From: Chitinophaga polysaccharea
GTDB lineage: Bacteria > Bacteroidota > Bacteroidia > Chitinophagales > Chitinophagaceae
Direction: 5' to 3'
Assembly: GCF_007829335.1 (NCBI RefSeq)
Contig: NZ_VIWO01000009.1
Coordinates: 62,001 to 126,000 of the forward strand
Length of the DNA stretch: 64,000 nucleotides
Made by a program: the position numbers and the translations under genes
Shown here: positions 45,445-54,094 of the stretch, one piece after another
Position numbering within the stretch: position 1 is the first letter of the stretch
Layout of the letters: the number at the start of each line of letters is the position of its first letter
The notes under the pieces: model-generated
What the model was told of the DNA's origin: nothing
Databases searched by the model: none
Seen by the model: only the letters and a program-made list of their open reading frames with translations

Positions 45445-47004
45445 ATGAACTTGAGATATTTAATGCCCCTGGCGGCAGCGGTGGTAATGGGAACGGCCTC
45501 CTGTGTGAAGCTGACAGAGGACCCGAAAGGAAATTTAACTACTACCAATTATTTCGCTACCCAAAAAGACCTGGACGCCGCGGTGAGCGCTATTTACCAG
45601 CGGCTGAGTGTAGACGGCGCCTGGGCCTTTACCAATAAAAGCACGTCTTATTTTGGAGCAGATGACCTCACTACCGATAAGGGCCTGAACAAGCAGGACT
45701 TCCGCGAGTTCGACAAGCTGGAAGGTACCAGCACCAATGAAAGCCTGAAGGCGCAGTGGAATGGCCCATGGAGCGCCATTTACCAGGCCAACAACGTATT
45801 GCTCAATTACCAAAAGGTACCTACCACCGATGCCAACAGTGTGGATGCCCGCAACCACTCGGCGGGGCAGGCCTATTTCCTGCGGGGCCTCTGTTATTTT
45901 ATGCTGGTAAGGACTTTCGGCGCCGTGCCTATTGTAGACAAGCAGGCAGAAATATCTGTGGTACCGCCAAGAGCAGACGTAGCGCATATTTATGAATTTA
46001 TTGTGAACGACCTGAAACAGGCCACTACATTGTTGCCGGCCAAATGGTCGTCTGGCACCGATGTGGGAAAGGCTACCAGCCTGGCAGCAAGGGCATTGCT
46101 GGCTAACGTATACCTGACCATGGCAGGTTGGCCCCTCCATCAAACGGCCAACTATGCGCTGGCGGCTACCGAAGCAGATGCGGTGATCCAGGCCAGGCAA
46201 TACACACTGATGGATGACTACCTCCAGGTGTTCAGAACCAACAATAATGCGGAAAGCATTTTCGGGATACAGTTTAATGTAGGCGGTAATGCGCCTAACC
46301 GCTCTTTTGGGTCTACCAGTGTACCATTGGAAGAAACTGCACTGGATGGTTCCGGCGGCTGGGACGATTTTTACCCCGAGGTCAATTTTTACCTGAATGC
46401 GCCCAAATGTAAACGTACCGACGAAACGTTTTATACCACTATTAAGCTCCGTAATGCCGATAATAAAACGTACACGCTGGTGAATTGGGATAATTCACTG
46501 ACCAATGCCCGGCATCCTTATTATAAGAAGTTCCGTTATGGCGTAGGGGATGGGGTACAGGAAACAGACAACACCATTATACAAATTAAGCCCAGCACCA
46601 ATAAAACCACAGACGTGATCCGTTATGCCGAAACGCTACTCACTTATGCAGAAGCGGCCGCTATGTCGGAGGGAAATCCTTCTGCCAAAGCCTATAGTGC
46701 GGTAAATGAAGTGAGGCAGCGTGCCGGGTTACCGCCTTTAACACAAGGCTTGCCGGCAGCAGCTTTCCGCGATTCGGTAGTATATGAAAGAGCCTACGAG
46801 TTTGCCGGCGAATTTGGTCAACGCTGGTTTGATATTGTGCGGTTGCAGCTGTTGCCCAAAGTGTTGGCAGCCCGCAGCACTACCGCAGAACAAAATAAGA
46901 TCAACAGCAATTCGCTCACCAACCCGGGGCCCCGGTACCTGGCCCCGATACCGTTTGGTGATCTGAGTCTCAGCCCCGGCTGGACTCAGAATCCGGGTTA
47001 CTGA
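45445..47004 (+). CDS. susD: SusD/RagB-family glycan-binding lipoprotein
   Basis: 519 residues with an SPII signal (VVMGTASCVKLTEDP, Cys20). The SusD TPR scaffold is evident (DLDAAVSAIYQRLSVDGAWA, AQWNGPWSAIYQANNVLLNY, GQAYFLRGLCYFMLVRTFGA, then RYAETLLTYAEAAAMSEGNP and the C-terminal YERAYEFAGEFGQRWFDIVR). It is anchored at the cell surface and caps the SusC barrel to capture oligosaccharides. It follows susC by 47 bp and ends before a 16-bp perfect hairpin at 47024. Confidence 0.93.
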   Translation: MNLRYLMPLAAAVVMGTASCVKLTEDPKGNLTTTNYFATQKDLDAAVSAIYQRLSVDGAWAFTNKSTSYFGADDLTTDKGLNKQDFREFDKLEGTSTNESLKAQWNGPWSAIYQANNVLLNYQKVPTTDANSVDARNHSAGQAYFLRGLCYFMLVRTFGAVPIVDKQAEISVVPPRADVAHIYEFIVNDLKQATTLLPAKWSSGTDVGKATSLAARALLANVYLTMAGWPLHQTANYALAATEADAVIQARQYTLMDDYLQVFRTNNNAESIFGIQFNVGGNAPNRSFGSTSVPLEETALDGSGGWDDFYPEVNFYLNAPKCKRTDETFYTTIKLRNADNKTYTLVNWDNSLTNARHPYYKKFRYGVGDGVQETDNTIIQIKPSTNKTTDVIRYAETLLTYAEAAAMSEGNPSAKAYSAVNEVRQRAGLPPLTQGLPAAAFRDSVVYERAYEFAGEFGQRWFDIVRLQLLPKVLAARSTTAEQNKINSNSLTNPGPRYLAPIPFGDLSLSPGWTQNPGY

Positions 47005-47023
47005 GTGTCCTGATTTGACCCGT

Positions 47024-47063
47024 AATAGTTTAATCATGCCTTGTGCATGATTAAACTATTTTG
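47024..47063 (+). terminator. Perfect 16-bp hairpin between susD and the GH92 gene
   Basis: AATAGTTTAATCATGC and GCATGATTAAACTATT pair perfectly around a CTTGT loop and are followed by TTG. The AT-rich stem followed by TT is a weak terminator; it may lower, not abolish, expression of the GH92 gene relative to susCD, or protect the upstream mRNA. Confidence 0.6.
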
Positions 47064-47116
47064 TTAATTCGTTGCGCAGCCAACAGCAATTTCTCTCGGC
47101 ATATAAACTATAGTGA

Positions 47117-49375
47117 ATGAATAAAGTAACGTGGAAGCTGTGCAGCCTTTTACTGCTCACACCTTTTGTATCCTTGCCGGACTATGCCGCCACTGCGGCC
47201 TGCCGCGATTCTGTTCCCGGACCTAAGCAAAGTATCGACCTGGTAGATCCTACCATTGGCAACGTAGGACAACTGCTGGAACCTACCCGGCCCACCGTGC
47301 AGCTGCCTAACCAGCTGATACGGTTTACACCACAGCGGAAAGATTTTATGGACGACCAGATCGATAACTTCCCTTTAACCATTGTATCGCACCGCTTAGG
47401 ACAGGTGTTTGCACTCAAGCCCACCTTACAAACGCCTTCAAAGCAAGCCTGGCAAGCCAGGATGGCGTATGACCATAACCTGGAAGTAAACAAGCCATGG
47501 TATTATTCTACCTGGCTGCTCGACGACGAGATCAACGTGGAGTTTACTGCCGGCAGGAAAACAGGGTATTACCGCTTTCGTTTCCCGCAAAACAAAAGCA
47601 AGTCGCTTTTGCTCGATGTATATAATGAGGGGGCATCGGCCTTTCAATTTTTACCCGGGAACGTGCTTACCGGCATGGAAACCTATAACGGTGACATCAA
47701 GATATACCTGTTTGGCGTATTCAGTGAAGCCGGCACGCCAGGTGTAGTAGAACAGGACCAGTTAACGAACCATACCAGCGTTAGCGGCAAAGGCAGCAAA
47801 GCCTGGATTACTTTCCCGGCCACCACCAGGGAAGTGACTTTTAAGTATGGTATCAGCTACATCAGCGCAGAACAGGCAAAAAAGAACTATGAAACAGAGA
47901 TCAGCAAAAAAGAATTTGATGCCGTAGCTGCCAATGGCAAAAAGGCCTGGTCAGAGGTCCTGTCGCAGGTACAGGTGAAAGGAGGTACACTGGCGCAGCA
48001 GCGGTCTTTTTATACCGCCTTATACCGTTGTTATGAAAGGGCGGTGGATATTACGGAAGATGGACAATACTACAGCGGTTTCGATAAACAGGTGCACCGC
48101 GACAGCCGTCCGTTTTACGTAGATGACTGGTCCTGGGATACCTACCTGGCCTTGCACCCGTTGCGAATGATCCTCAACCCGGCCAGGGAGGAAGACATGT
48201 TGGAATCATATGTACATATGTACGAGCAAAGCGGCTGGATGCCTACTTTCCCGGTGTTGTTTGGCGACCATGCCTGTATGAATGGGTTCCATTCTTCCGT
48301 GGTAATGCTGGATGCCTGGCGGAAAGGGCTGAAGCGATTCAATATTGAGAAGGCCTATGAAGGCATGCGCAAAAATGCTACCGAGGCCACCATGTTGCCC
48401 TGGCGCAATGGCCCCAAAACAGTGCTCGACGATATATACAGGGAGAAGGGATATTTTCCCGCCCTGCATAAAGGAGAAAAAGAAACCGTACCTGAAGTAC
48501 ATGACTTTGAAAAACGACAGGCCGTAGCAGTGACGCTGGGCGGCGCCTACGATGACTGGGCGGTAGCTGAACTGGCGGGCGACCTGCACAAGACCGATGA
48601 TCAGCGCCTGTTTGCACCCAGGGCTAAAAATTATAAAAACCTGTGGAATGCCGACAAAGGATTTTTTCTTCCGAAAGACGACAAAGGCGAGTGGATCGAC
48701 ATCAACGTAAAGTATGATGGTGGCCTGGGTGGCCGCGATTATTATGATGAAAATAATGGGTGGACTTACCTGTGGCAGGTGCAACAAGACATTCCGGGGT
48801 TGATTGGTTTAATGGGAGGGAAGCAGGCCTTCGTTAACCGGCTGGATCAACTGTTCCGCGAACCGCTGGACATGTCGCGGTATACTTTCTGGAATAAGTT
48901 TCCCGATGCCACCGGCCTGGTAGGGCAGTACTCTATGGGAAATGAGCCCAGCTTCCATATTCCTTACCTGTATAACTATGCAGGCGCCCCCTGGAAAACG
49001 CAGCTGCGCATCCGGTTTTTACTCGATGCCTGGTTTAAAGACAATATCTTCGGTATTCCCGGCGATGAAGATGGCGGCGGTATGTCGGCCTTTGTCGTAT
49101 TTTCTTCCATGGGATTTTACCCGGTAACACCTGGCATCCCGGAATATACCATCGGCAGCCCCGTATTTGAAAAGGTAAGTATTGCTTTGCCCAACCAAAA
49201 GCACTTTACTGTAGTGGCGCATAACAGCTCTGTTGTGAATAAATATATCCAGCAGGCAAAGTTCAATGGGCAACCTTTGAATAAGCCCACGTTTACCCAC
49301 CAGCAGCTGGTGGATGGTGGCACACTGGAGCTGTTTATGGGCCCCAGGCCCAATAAGAGCTGGGGCGTGCAGTAA
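47117..49375 (+). CDS. GH92 alpha-mannosidase
   Basis: 752 residues with a signal peptide (VTWKLCSLLLLTPFVSLPDY, then AATAACR). The N-terminal beta-sandwich starts VDPTIGNVGQLLEP, and the (alpha/alpha)6 domain contains DDWSWDTYLALHPL, EPSFHIPYLYNYAGA (Glu610 as probable general acid) and PGDEDGGGMSAFVVFSSMGF (Asp650/Asp652, base, calcium-dependent). GH92 enzymes are exo-alpha-mannosidases, mostly alpha-1,2 but also 1,3, 1,4 and 1,6. The linkage cannot be read here. With the GH76 gene 14 kb on, the likely target is alpha-mannan. It closes the first mannan locus. Confidence 0.92.
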   Translation: MNKVTWKLCSLLLLTPFVSLPDYAATAACRDSVPGPKQSIDLVDPTIGNVGQLLEPTRPTVQLPNQLIRFTPQRKDFMDDQIDNFPLTIVSHRLGQVFALKPTLQTPSKQAWQARMAYDHNLEVNKPWYYSTWLLDDEINVEFTAGRKTGYYRFRFPQNKSKSLLLDVYNEGASAFQFLPGNVLTGMETYNGDIKIYLFGVFSEAGTPGVVEQDQLTNHTSVSGKGSKAWITFPATTREVTFKYGISYISAEQAKKNYETEISKKEFDAVAANGKKAWSEVLSQVQVKGGTLAQQRSFYTALYRCYERAVDITEDGQYYSGFDKQVHRDSRPFYVDDWSWDTYLALHPLRMILNPAREEDMLESYVHMYEQSGWMPTFPVLFGDHACMNGFHSSVVMLDAWRKGLKRFNIEKAYEGMRKNATEATMLPWRNGPKTVLDDIYREKGYFPALHKGEKETVPEVHDFEKRQAVAVTLGGAYDDWAVAELAGDLHKTDDQRLFAPRAKNYKNLWNADKGFFLPKDDKGEWIDINVKYDGGLGGRDYYDENNGWTYLWQVQQDIPGLIGLMGGKQAFVNRLDQLFREPLDMSRYTFWNKFPDATGLVGQYSMGNEPSFHIPYLYNYAGAPWKTQLRIRFLLDAWFKDNIFGIPGDEDGGGMSAFVVFSSMGFYPVTPGIPEYTIGSPVFEKVSIALPNQKHFTVVAHNSSVVNKYIQQAKFNGQPLNKPTFTHQQLVDGGTLELFMGPRPNKSWGVQ

Positions 49376-49386
49376 ATAATGAATAG

Positions 49387-49415
49387 AAAGAGACAGGCGG
49401 AGCCTGTCTCTTTTA
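49387..49415 (+). terminator. Intrinsic terminator after GH92
   Basis: AAAGAGACAGGC and GCCTGTCTCTTT form a perfect 12-bp stem with a GGA loop followed by TTAC, 11 bp after the GH92 stop. It ends the SusC/SusD/GH92 operon. Confidence 0.85.
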
Positions 49416-49430
49416 CTTATCTTCGTTGCT

Positions 49431-49931
49431 ATGAAGATGATCGTTACACTGGAACTGGATACCGCCGCCAACAACTTCTTTAACCAGCTGCGCCAGCAAT
49501 ATTATCCCGCCCATGCCAACCAGGTAAACGCTCACCTGAGTCTATTCTACTGCCTGCCCGACGAGCCGGCCATCCCTGCTACCTTGTCCACCTTTACCGC
49601 TCATACCCCTTTTTCGCTGCAGGTGAGCGGCCTGCAACGCTATCCTAACGGCCTGGCCTATACGCTCACGGCCAACACGCTATTGTCGCTGCACCAGGCA
49701 TTGCAGCAGCATTGGGAACCCTGGCTTATTCCGCGCGACCGTCAGCCTTTGCGCCCGCATATTACCATTATGAATGGAGTCACCGATTTCAAGGCACAGC
49801 AGCTGTATGAAAAATTACAATCGTCGTTTCAGCCTTTTGCCGTACAAGCCACCGGTATAGGATTGTGGCAATACCAGAAAGGTCCGTGGAAACTAAAACA
49901 GTTGTATGCTTTTGATATGCGCGAGAGATAA
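49431..49931 (+). CDS. 2H phosphoesterase family protein (2'-5' RNA ligase-like)
   Basis: 166 residues. The two catalytic His-x-Ser/Thr motifs of the 2H superfamily are present: HLSLFYCLP near residue 35 and HITIMNGVT near residue 104. These enzymes include RNA cyclic phosphodiesterases and LigT-like proteins. In Bacteroidota this subgroup is unassigned. Small, soluble, cytoplasmic. It is not part of the neighbouring glycan operon, being separated by a terminator. Confidence 0.85.
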   Translation: MKMIVTLELDTAANNFFNQLRQQYYPAHANQVNAHLSLFYCLPDEPAIPATLSTFTAHTPFSLQVSGLQRYPNGLAYTLTANTLLSLHQALQQHWEPWLIPRDRQPLRPHITIMNGVTDFKAQQLYEKLQSSFQPFAVQATGIGLWQYQKGPWKLKQLYAFDMRER

Positions 49932-49998
49932 AATGAATGTATGATGTAATTTTTTTATATTTACATCCTCAAAAACCACATACGCGAAATACCTACCT

Positions 49999-50505
49999 AT
50001 GAAACAACGCTACCTATTACTCCTTATCCTATTGATGGGATCCTTCCTTTCGATGTCGGCTCAGCAAAATGTGAGCAATCCCGGCAGCCGGGCCAAGGCG
50101 GCCATCCAGTTTACCAAAATACTGGAAGAAGCGGCCATGGCTTATCCACCGCACCTGTCTTACCTGACGGAGCAGGGTGCTAAAATTGAATCCGGTTTCC
50201 GGATCAGTGAAGATGGTACTTTATCGGTTACTTTCCGGTACCCGGTAGAAAACAGCTTTGCCTTATACCGTCTTACTGCGCCAATCAGCGCCATAAAGAG
50301 CGTATTCTATGACTATTATATAGGACTGGAGTTTGAAGGAGCGGTAGTAAATATCACGGAAAGCGACAAAGGCAGCCGGGAACTGAAAGAAAGCAATAAG
50401 ATGAATCTTTTTCATATTGCCATGCCTGGCGACGGCCCGAATGGCGAACGGCTGAAGGCCCGATTTGAACAAGGATTGCAGGCCTTCCGGGAAAGTTATA
50501 AGTAG
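49999..50505 (+). CDS. Small secreted protein of unknown function
   Basis: 168 residues with a signal peptide (MKQRYLLLLILLMGSFLSMS, then AQQ). The mature part is a mixed alpha/beta domain with RISEDGTLSVTFRYPVENSF and FYDYYIGLEFEGAV, and no catalytic motif that I recognise. It resembles small uncharacterised periplasmic proteins of Bacteroidota. It stands alone; a hairpin follows at 50522. Confidence 0.6.
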   Translation: MKQRYLLLLILLMGSFLSMSAQQNVSNPGSRAKAAIQFTKILEEAAMAYPPHLSYLTEQGAKIESGFRISEDGTLSVTFRYPVENSFALYRLTAPISAIKSVFYDYYIGLEFEGAVVNITESDKGSRELKESNKMNLFHIAMPGDGPNGERLKARFEQGLQAFRESYK

Positions 50506-50521
50506 GGCGGGCACGCAGGAA

Positions 50522-50585
50522 ATAAAGCAGCAAAGGTGCAGGGAACTTATCAACTTCTATGCGGCTTTGCTGCTTTATGTTTTTG
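50522..50585 (+). terminator. Long hairpin, copy 1 of a repeated palindrome
   Basis: ATAAAGCAGCAAAG and CTTTGCTGCTTTAT pair perfectly over 14 bp around a 29-base loop and are followed by GTTTTTG. The arm sequences recur, diverged, in the hairpin at 51614-51670, so the two bracket the small ABC gene pair. Confidence 0.6.
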
Positions 50586-50615
50586 TAGTTTATATTTAAT
50601 GTGTAAATGCGCCAC

Positions 50616-50924
50616 ATGAAACTTTTACTTCATTATCATACATCGCTCAGCAGTTTTAATATTCCCTTTTCATTGTTTGCGGGGGGATTAGGGTATGCGA
50701 TGAATGTGAATACTTTCAGCGGTTATATGACCGGTTTCTTCTTGTCGCTGTTAAGTGGCGGTTTCCTGTTGTCGGTATTTTTTTATGAGCTGAGATATGC
50801 ATCCCGTTATTACTTCTATTATAATAAAGGCTATTCCAAAACGTGGTTGGTAGGGGTATCGTATCTTTTAAACGTTGGTCTGTGGGGTGTTTACCAGTTT
50901 ATCAAATATATAGGACCATGGTGA
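50616..50924 (+). CDS. Small integral membrane protein partnered with an ABC ATPase
   Basis: 102 residues from the second ATG (50616; an ATG at 50607 adds MRH). Three membrane helices are predicted (NIPFSLFAGGLGYAMNV, MTGFFLSLLSGGFLLSVFFY, TWLVGVSYLLNVGLWGVYQF). Its last 7 bp overlap the start of the ATPase gene, showing coupling. It is far shorter than a normal ABC permease, so it may be one of several identical subunits or an accessory. No family is recognised. Confidence 0.6.
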   Translation: MKLLLHYHTSLSSFNIPFSLFAGGLGYAMNVNTFSGYMTGFFLSLLSGGFLLSVFFYELRYASRYYFYYNKGYSKTWLVGVSYLLNVGLWGVYQFIKYIGPW

Positions 50925-51604
50925 GAAATGAATTGTTGGCCGACAGTGTATATAAATGCTTTGGTAGCTGGGAAATATTAACTGATTGTTTTGTGCGTTG
51001 TTATACCGGGGAGGTAGTAGGTATTTTAGGGAGAAATGGTTGCGGCAAGTCAACTTTCCTGAAAATCATTTTTGGCGCCATGGCAGCTGAGCATAAGTAT
51101 GTCAGCATAAACGGCAAAAAGTATGATACGCCGTATAAAACAAAAGGGCTGATGGCTTATTTGCCGCAGCGTGATTTTTTACCGGGTAATCTGACGGTAG
51201 AGGAAGTAATCCGTTTGTATACCGATAGCCGGGAAGAGCGGGAGTGTTTGTTGGAACATGCCTGGATCACTTCTTATCTCCGTCATAAAGTGGATACTTT
51301 ATCCGGTGGGGAATGCCGCTACCTGGAGATATTGTTGCTGGTCAATTCTCCTGCCAAATTCATATTATTGGACGAGCCATTTAATGGATTGGATCCGCTG
51401 ATGAAAGAGCGGGTGGTAGCTTTGATCCAGGCTGCCCGTGCCAGTAAAGGGTTTATTATCACGGATCACGATTACCGTAATATTATTGCCACCAGCGACC
51501 GTATTATTTTAGTTACCAATGGCGTGTTTAAAAATATTAGCGATTTGGAAGAGCTGGAACGCTGGCAGTATTTGCCGCCGGGGCGTGCCGCAGAGCTGGA
51601 GTAG
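50918..51604 (+). CDS. ABC transporter ATP-binding protein with a three-helix partner
   Basis: 228 residues from the ATG at 50918, the start that overlaps the membrane gene; an upstream frame extension to 50843 is not used. Walker A GRNGCGKST, signature LSGGECRYLEI, Walker B FILLDEPFNGLD and switch His in IITDHDYRN are all present, nearest to LptB-like and single-domain exporter ATPases. No conventional permease gene is nearby; the only partner visible is the small membrane protein upstream. Its role is unknown. Confidence 0.8.
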   Translation: MVRNELLADSVYKCFGSWEILTDCFVRCYTGEVVGILGRNGCGKSTFLKIIFGAMAAEHKYVSINGKKYDTPYKTKGLMAYLPQRDFLPGNLTVEEVIRLYTDSREERECLLEHAWITSYLRHKVDTLSGGECRYLEILLLVNSPAKFILLDEPFNGLDPLMKERVVALIQAARASKGFIITDHDYRNIIATSDRIILVTNGVFKNISDLEELERWQYLPPGRAAELE

Positions 51605-51613
51605 CAAGCAAGG

Positions 51614-51670
51614 CAACAAAGGAGTAAAGCAGTTTAAAAATTATTCCTTTGCTGCATTGCTCCTTTATTG
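51614..51670. repeat. Imperfect hairpin, copy 2 of a repeated palindrome
   Basis: CAACAAAGGAGTAAAGCAG pairs with CTGCATTGCTCCTTTATTG at 16 of 19 positions. CTTTGCTGC and TGCTTTATG are shared with the hairpin at 50522. It lies between convergent genes and may act as a bidirectional terminator. Confidence 0.5.
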
Positions 51671-51687
51671 CTTTATGTACCATCTTT

Positions 51688-52440
51688 TCAGACAGCCTTT
51701 GCCTCGGGCAGTTGTTTACTGATATATCCTATGAACGTCCATATTTCCAGGATTTCGTCGATATGCACAGTAGTAGTATCGTAGGCACTGTTGAGCGAAT
51801 GAAGCGACAGCGTCCTGTTTTGCTTAATGTGGTTACCCACTACTTTGAACACTATTTCTTCCTCTCCGCCTTTCAATATCAGTACACAGGCGGTATTGTT
51901 TTTCAGGTGTGACCAGTCTTCCAGGTATTGGGCAATGATATGACTGCCATCGGGAATGGGCTCCATAGAGTCGCCGCTGATGGGAAACATGCGGATGGTT
52001 TTGCCCCTGGGTAATTCCGGTAGCGTGAATTTAGGCAGTGCCGCGATAAATGCCGGGTCGCTAAAGCCGCTGCGGTAGCCTGCTCTGGCTTTGGCTGGCA
52101 CGTATTCCATATTTTCTTCGTTATGTTCATCCACGGTTATGGGCAAAATGCGTATATGCCTGCCCGTGAGGTCTATCTTTTTGCCAGTTTCCAGTTCTTC
52201 CAGCTGGGCCTCCGGGAGCAGCGACAAATCCGTTTTTATGAGCAGGTCCATGTCTACCTGGAAGAATCCGGCAATCAGTACCAGGTCTTCCATCCGTGGA
52301 TTGCGTGTTTTACCGCTTTCCTGTGCGGTGATTTTATTCCTGTTGAGTCCCAGTAAATCGGAGAGGTGTTGTTGTGAGAGTTTCTTTCGTGTCCGTAATA
52401 GTTTTAGATTAGCGGCCCAGAAAAGGGGCTGTTTGTCCAT
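51688..52440 (-). CDS. XRE-family regulator with S24/LexA-like C-terminal peptidase domain
   Basis: 250 residues. Residues 8-65 form an XRE helix-turn-helix (LKLLRTRKKLSQQHLSDLLG, then LNRNKITAQESGKTRNPRME), and residues about 125-235 an S24 autopeptidase-like domain with the Ser in PISGDSMEPIPDG and the Lys region in EIVFKVVGNHI. The layout is that of C1/HdiR-type repressors that inactivate themselves under stress, although many chromosomal Bacteroidota members do not cleave. Upstream are two 10-bp direct repeats at 52449 that may be its operator. Neighbouring genes are not phage-like. Confidence 0.8.
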   Translation of the reverse strand: MDKQPLFWAANLKLLRTRKKLSQQHLSDLLGLNRNKITAQESGKTRNPRMEDLVLIAGFFQVDMDLLIKTDLSLLPEAQLEELETGKKIDLTGRHIRILPITVDEHNEENMEYVPAKARAGYRSGFSDPAFIAALPKFTLPELPRGKTIRMFPISGDSMEPIPDGSHIIAQYLEDWSHLKNNTACVLILKGGEEEIVFKVVGNHIKQNRTLSLHSLNSAYDTTTVHIDEILEIWTFIGYISKQLPEAKAV

Positions 52441-52448
52441 GTATTATA

Positions 52449-52474
52449 TATTTATAATAAATTATATTTATAAT
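52449..52474. promoter_or_regulatory. Direct repeats upstream of the XRE/S24 regulator
   Basis: TATTTATAAT occurs at 52449 and 52465, 16 bp apart, within a very AT-rich stretch 9 bp upstream of the start codon (- strand). ATTATA-TT-TATAAT is also an imperfect palindrome. This would suit autorepression, but AT richness makes chance repeats possible. Confidence 0.4.
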
Positions 52475-52498
52475 TAATAAGGACAAATGTAGGGCTTT

Positions 52499-53635
52499 TT
52501 ACGGATTCTGCGGTTGTAAAAGGCTACTGAGTTGTTGTTTGATAGATTCCCCGTGCAGGTCTTTATTAAAGATCATACCGGTAGAATCGATGAGATAGTT
52601 TTGTGGAAGGGCTTTTACGCTATAGGTTTTAGCGGCGTCGTTTTTATCTCTGGTGGGGTCGGAGAGGTTTGTCCAGGTAAGACTGTCCTGCTGAATAGCT
52701 TCGAGCATATATTTCCGGTCAACCGGCGGATCGAGGGCGATACTGATCACCGTAAAATTTTTGTCTTTGAAGGCCTTGTAGGCATCCCGGATATATTGGT
52801 GTTCGCGGCGGCAGGGTTCGCACCAGGAGGCCCAGAAATCGAGCAGCACTACTTTTCCTTTAAAGTCGGAGAGACGTACCGGTTTCCCGTTGATATCGGG
52901 GACCATAAAATCCGGGGCATCGGAGCCGATGGTAAGATTCCTGGCTCGTTGTATCTCCTCTCCAAAGTCTTTACCGGCGGGGGTACTGCGTACTCTTTCC
53001 GACAGTTTTTTGAAAATAGGTTCTATTTCATCGGGGTTGATTTGTATCCCGGCAATTTCTATCAGGGCCACAAGGCTATAGTAGGAATCGGGATTTTCAG
53101 CGATGTATTTGTGTTGCAGCAATTTTCTGGCTTCGTTGGCCACCTGGTATTCCTGGGTGATTTTAGCCTGTTCAGCAGGGGTGGCGCCGCTCCGGTTATA
53201 TTTTCTGGTAAGCCGCTCCATGGGTTTACGCACGGCTTTCAGGTAGCTATTATAGTTTTTTAGTTCCCCTACAATGGGGGAACTGATGCGGGCGCTGTTG
53301 ATGCTATCGGTGGCGGTTACCCTGGTATCGCCCCGGTCGAGCAGGAATATTTTCAGGTCGGCGTTGGGAGGAAGCTGGTTGGCATCCATACATCCGTTAT
53401 GATGGTCTACCACCAGCATGGCATGTGCGGGTCCGTCTATCGTTCCTTCAAAATGAAATGCCCCGTTGACGGTTTCAGTGGAATCGACCACTAATTTTTC
53501 ATTGATTATTTTATGCAGGTATACTTTAGCGGGTCCATTCTGGCGGGTAAACTTTCCGTTTAGTACGTAGGTTGCAGGCTGTGCGGTCATAAAAATGGGC
53601 CAGCTCAATAAGGCGCAAATTGTTATTTTTTTCAT
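52499..53635 (-). CDS. TlpA/ResA-like thioredoxin-family protein
   Basis: 378 residues from the ATG at 53635, the start with a good signal peptide (KKITICALLSWPIFMTAQ). An N-terminal DUF4369-like beta domain (about 25-120) and a helical linker precede a TlpA thioredoxin domain (about 240-378) with the active-site motif WASWCEPCRREH and the cis-Pro loop VKALPQNYLI. This is the widespread Bacteroidota architecture of periplasmic thiol-disulfide reductases. The partner is unknown. The gene is on the opposite strand from, and divergent to, a small membrane protein gene. Confidence 0.88.
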   Translation of the reverse strand: MKKITICALLSWPIFMTAQPATYVLNGKFTRQNGPAKVYLHKIINEKLVVDSTETVNGAFHFEGTIDGPAHAMLVVDHHNGCMDANQLPPNADLKIFLLDRGDTRVTATDSINSARISSPIVGELKNYNSYLKAVRKPMERLTRKYNRSGATPAEQAKITQEYQVANEARKLLQHKYIAENPDSYYSLVALIEIAGIQINPDEIEPIFKKLSERVRSTPAGKDFGEEIQRARNLTIGSDAPDFMVPDINGKPVRLSDFKGKVVLLDFWASWCEPCRREHQYIRDAYKAFKDKNFTVISIALDPPVDRKYMLEAIQQDSLTWTNLSDPTRDKNDAAKTYSVKALPQNYLIDSTGMIFNKDLHGESIKQQLSSLLQPQNP

Positions 53636-53670
53636 AAGATACTTATCTGCATCCGAAACTATTAACAAAA

Positions 53671-53701
53671 TTTGCTCAATTCGTGTTCGAATCTATTTGT
53701 T
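53671..53701 (+). promoter_or_regulatory. Bacteroidota-type promoter of the small membrane gene
   Basis: TTTG, exactly 19 bp, TATTTGTT, 24 bp before the ATG at 53725. A small palindrome (TTCG-TGT-TCGAA) lies in the spacer. Confidence 0.4.
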
Positions 53702-53724
53702 AATCAGGAATAACAAAAAAAAGT

Positions 53725-54027
53725 ATGGCCAATCATAGTAAATCGCCTCATATACTCAATACCTCTACCAATCTCCTGGGATTTTGCCTGATTGTGTTGA
53801 CTTCCATCAAAGTGGCCCGGTTGAACAATGCCACTATTATTGACGATTGTACCGGGATAGCAGCCATATTACTGATGGCGAGTTGTTTGCTATCCTTCTT
53901 ATCGATGAAAACGCGCCGGGACAAACATGGAGAGCGACTGGAACAAATAGCCGATTATACCTTCCTCGTGGCACTGATATGTGTGAGTATTTCAATTGTT
54001 TTCGTATCTTTTAATATCCTGAGCTAA
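53725..54027 (+). CDS. Small membrane protein of unknown function
   Basis: 100 residues with three membrane helices (LLGFCLIVLTSIKVA, GIAAILLMASCLLSFLS, YTFLVALICVSISIVFVSF) and a short basic cytoplasmic loop (MKTRRDKHGERLEQ). No family recognised. It is followed after 68 bp by the PAS-LuxR regulator. Confidence 0.55.
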   Translation: MANHSKSPHILNTSTNLLGFCLIVLTSIKVARLNNATIIDDCTGIAAILLMASCLLSFLSMKTRRDKHGERLEQIADYTFLVALICVSISIVFVSFNILS

Positions 54028-54094
54028 AAAAGCTGGCTATTTGTTGTACCCGTTCACAACGATAGGTAACGGTTTTCCTGTTTGTAAATTTGAA

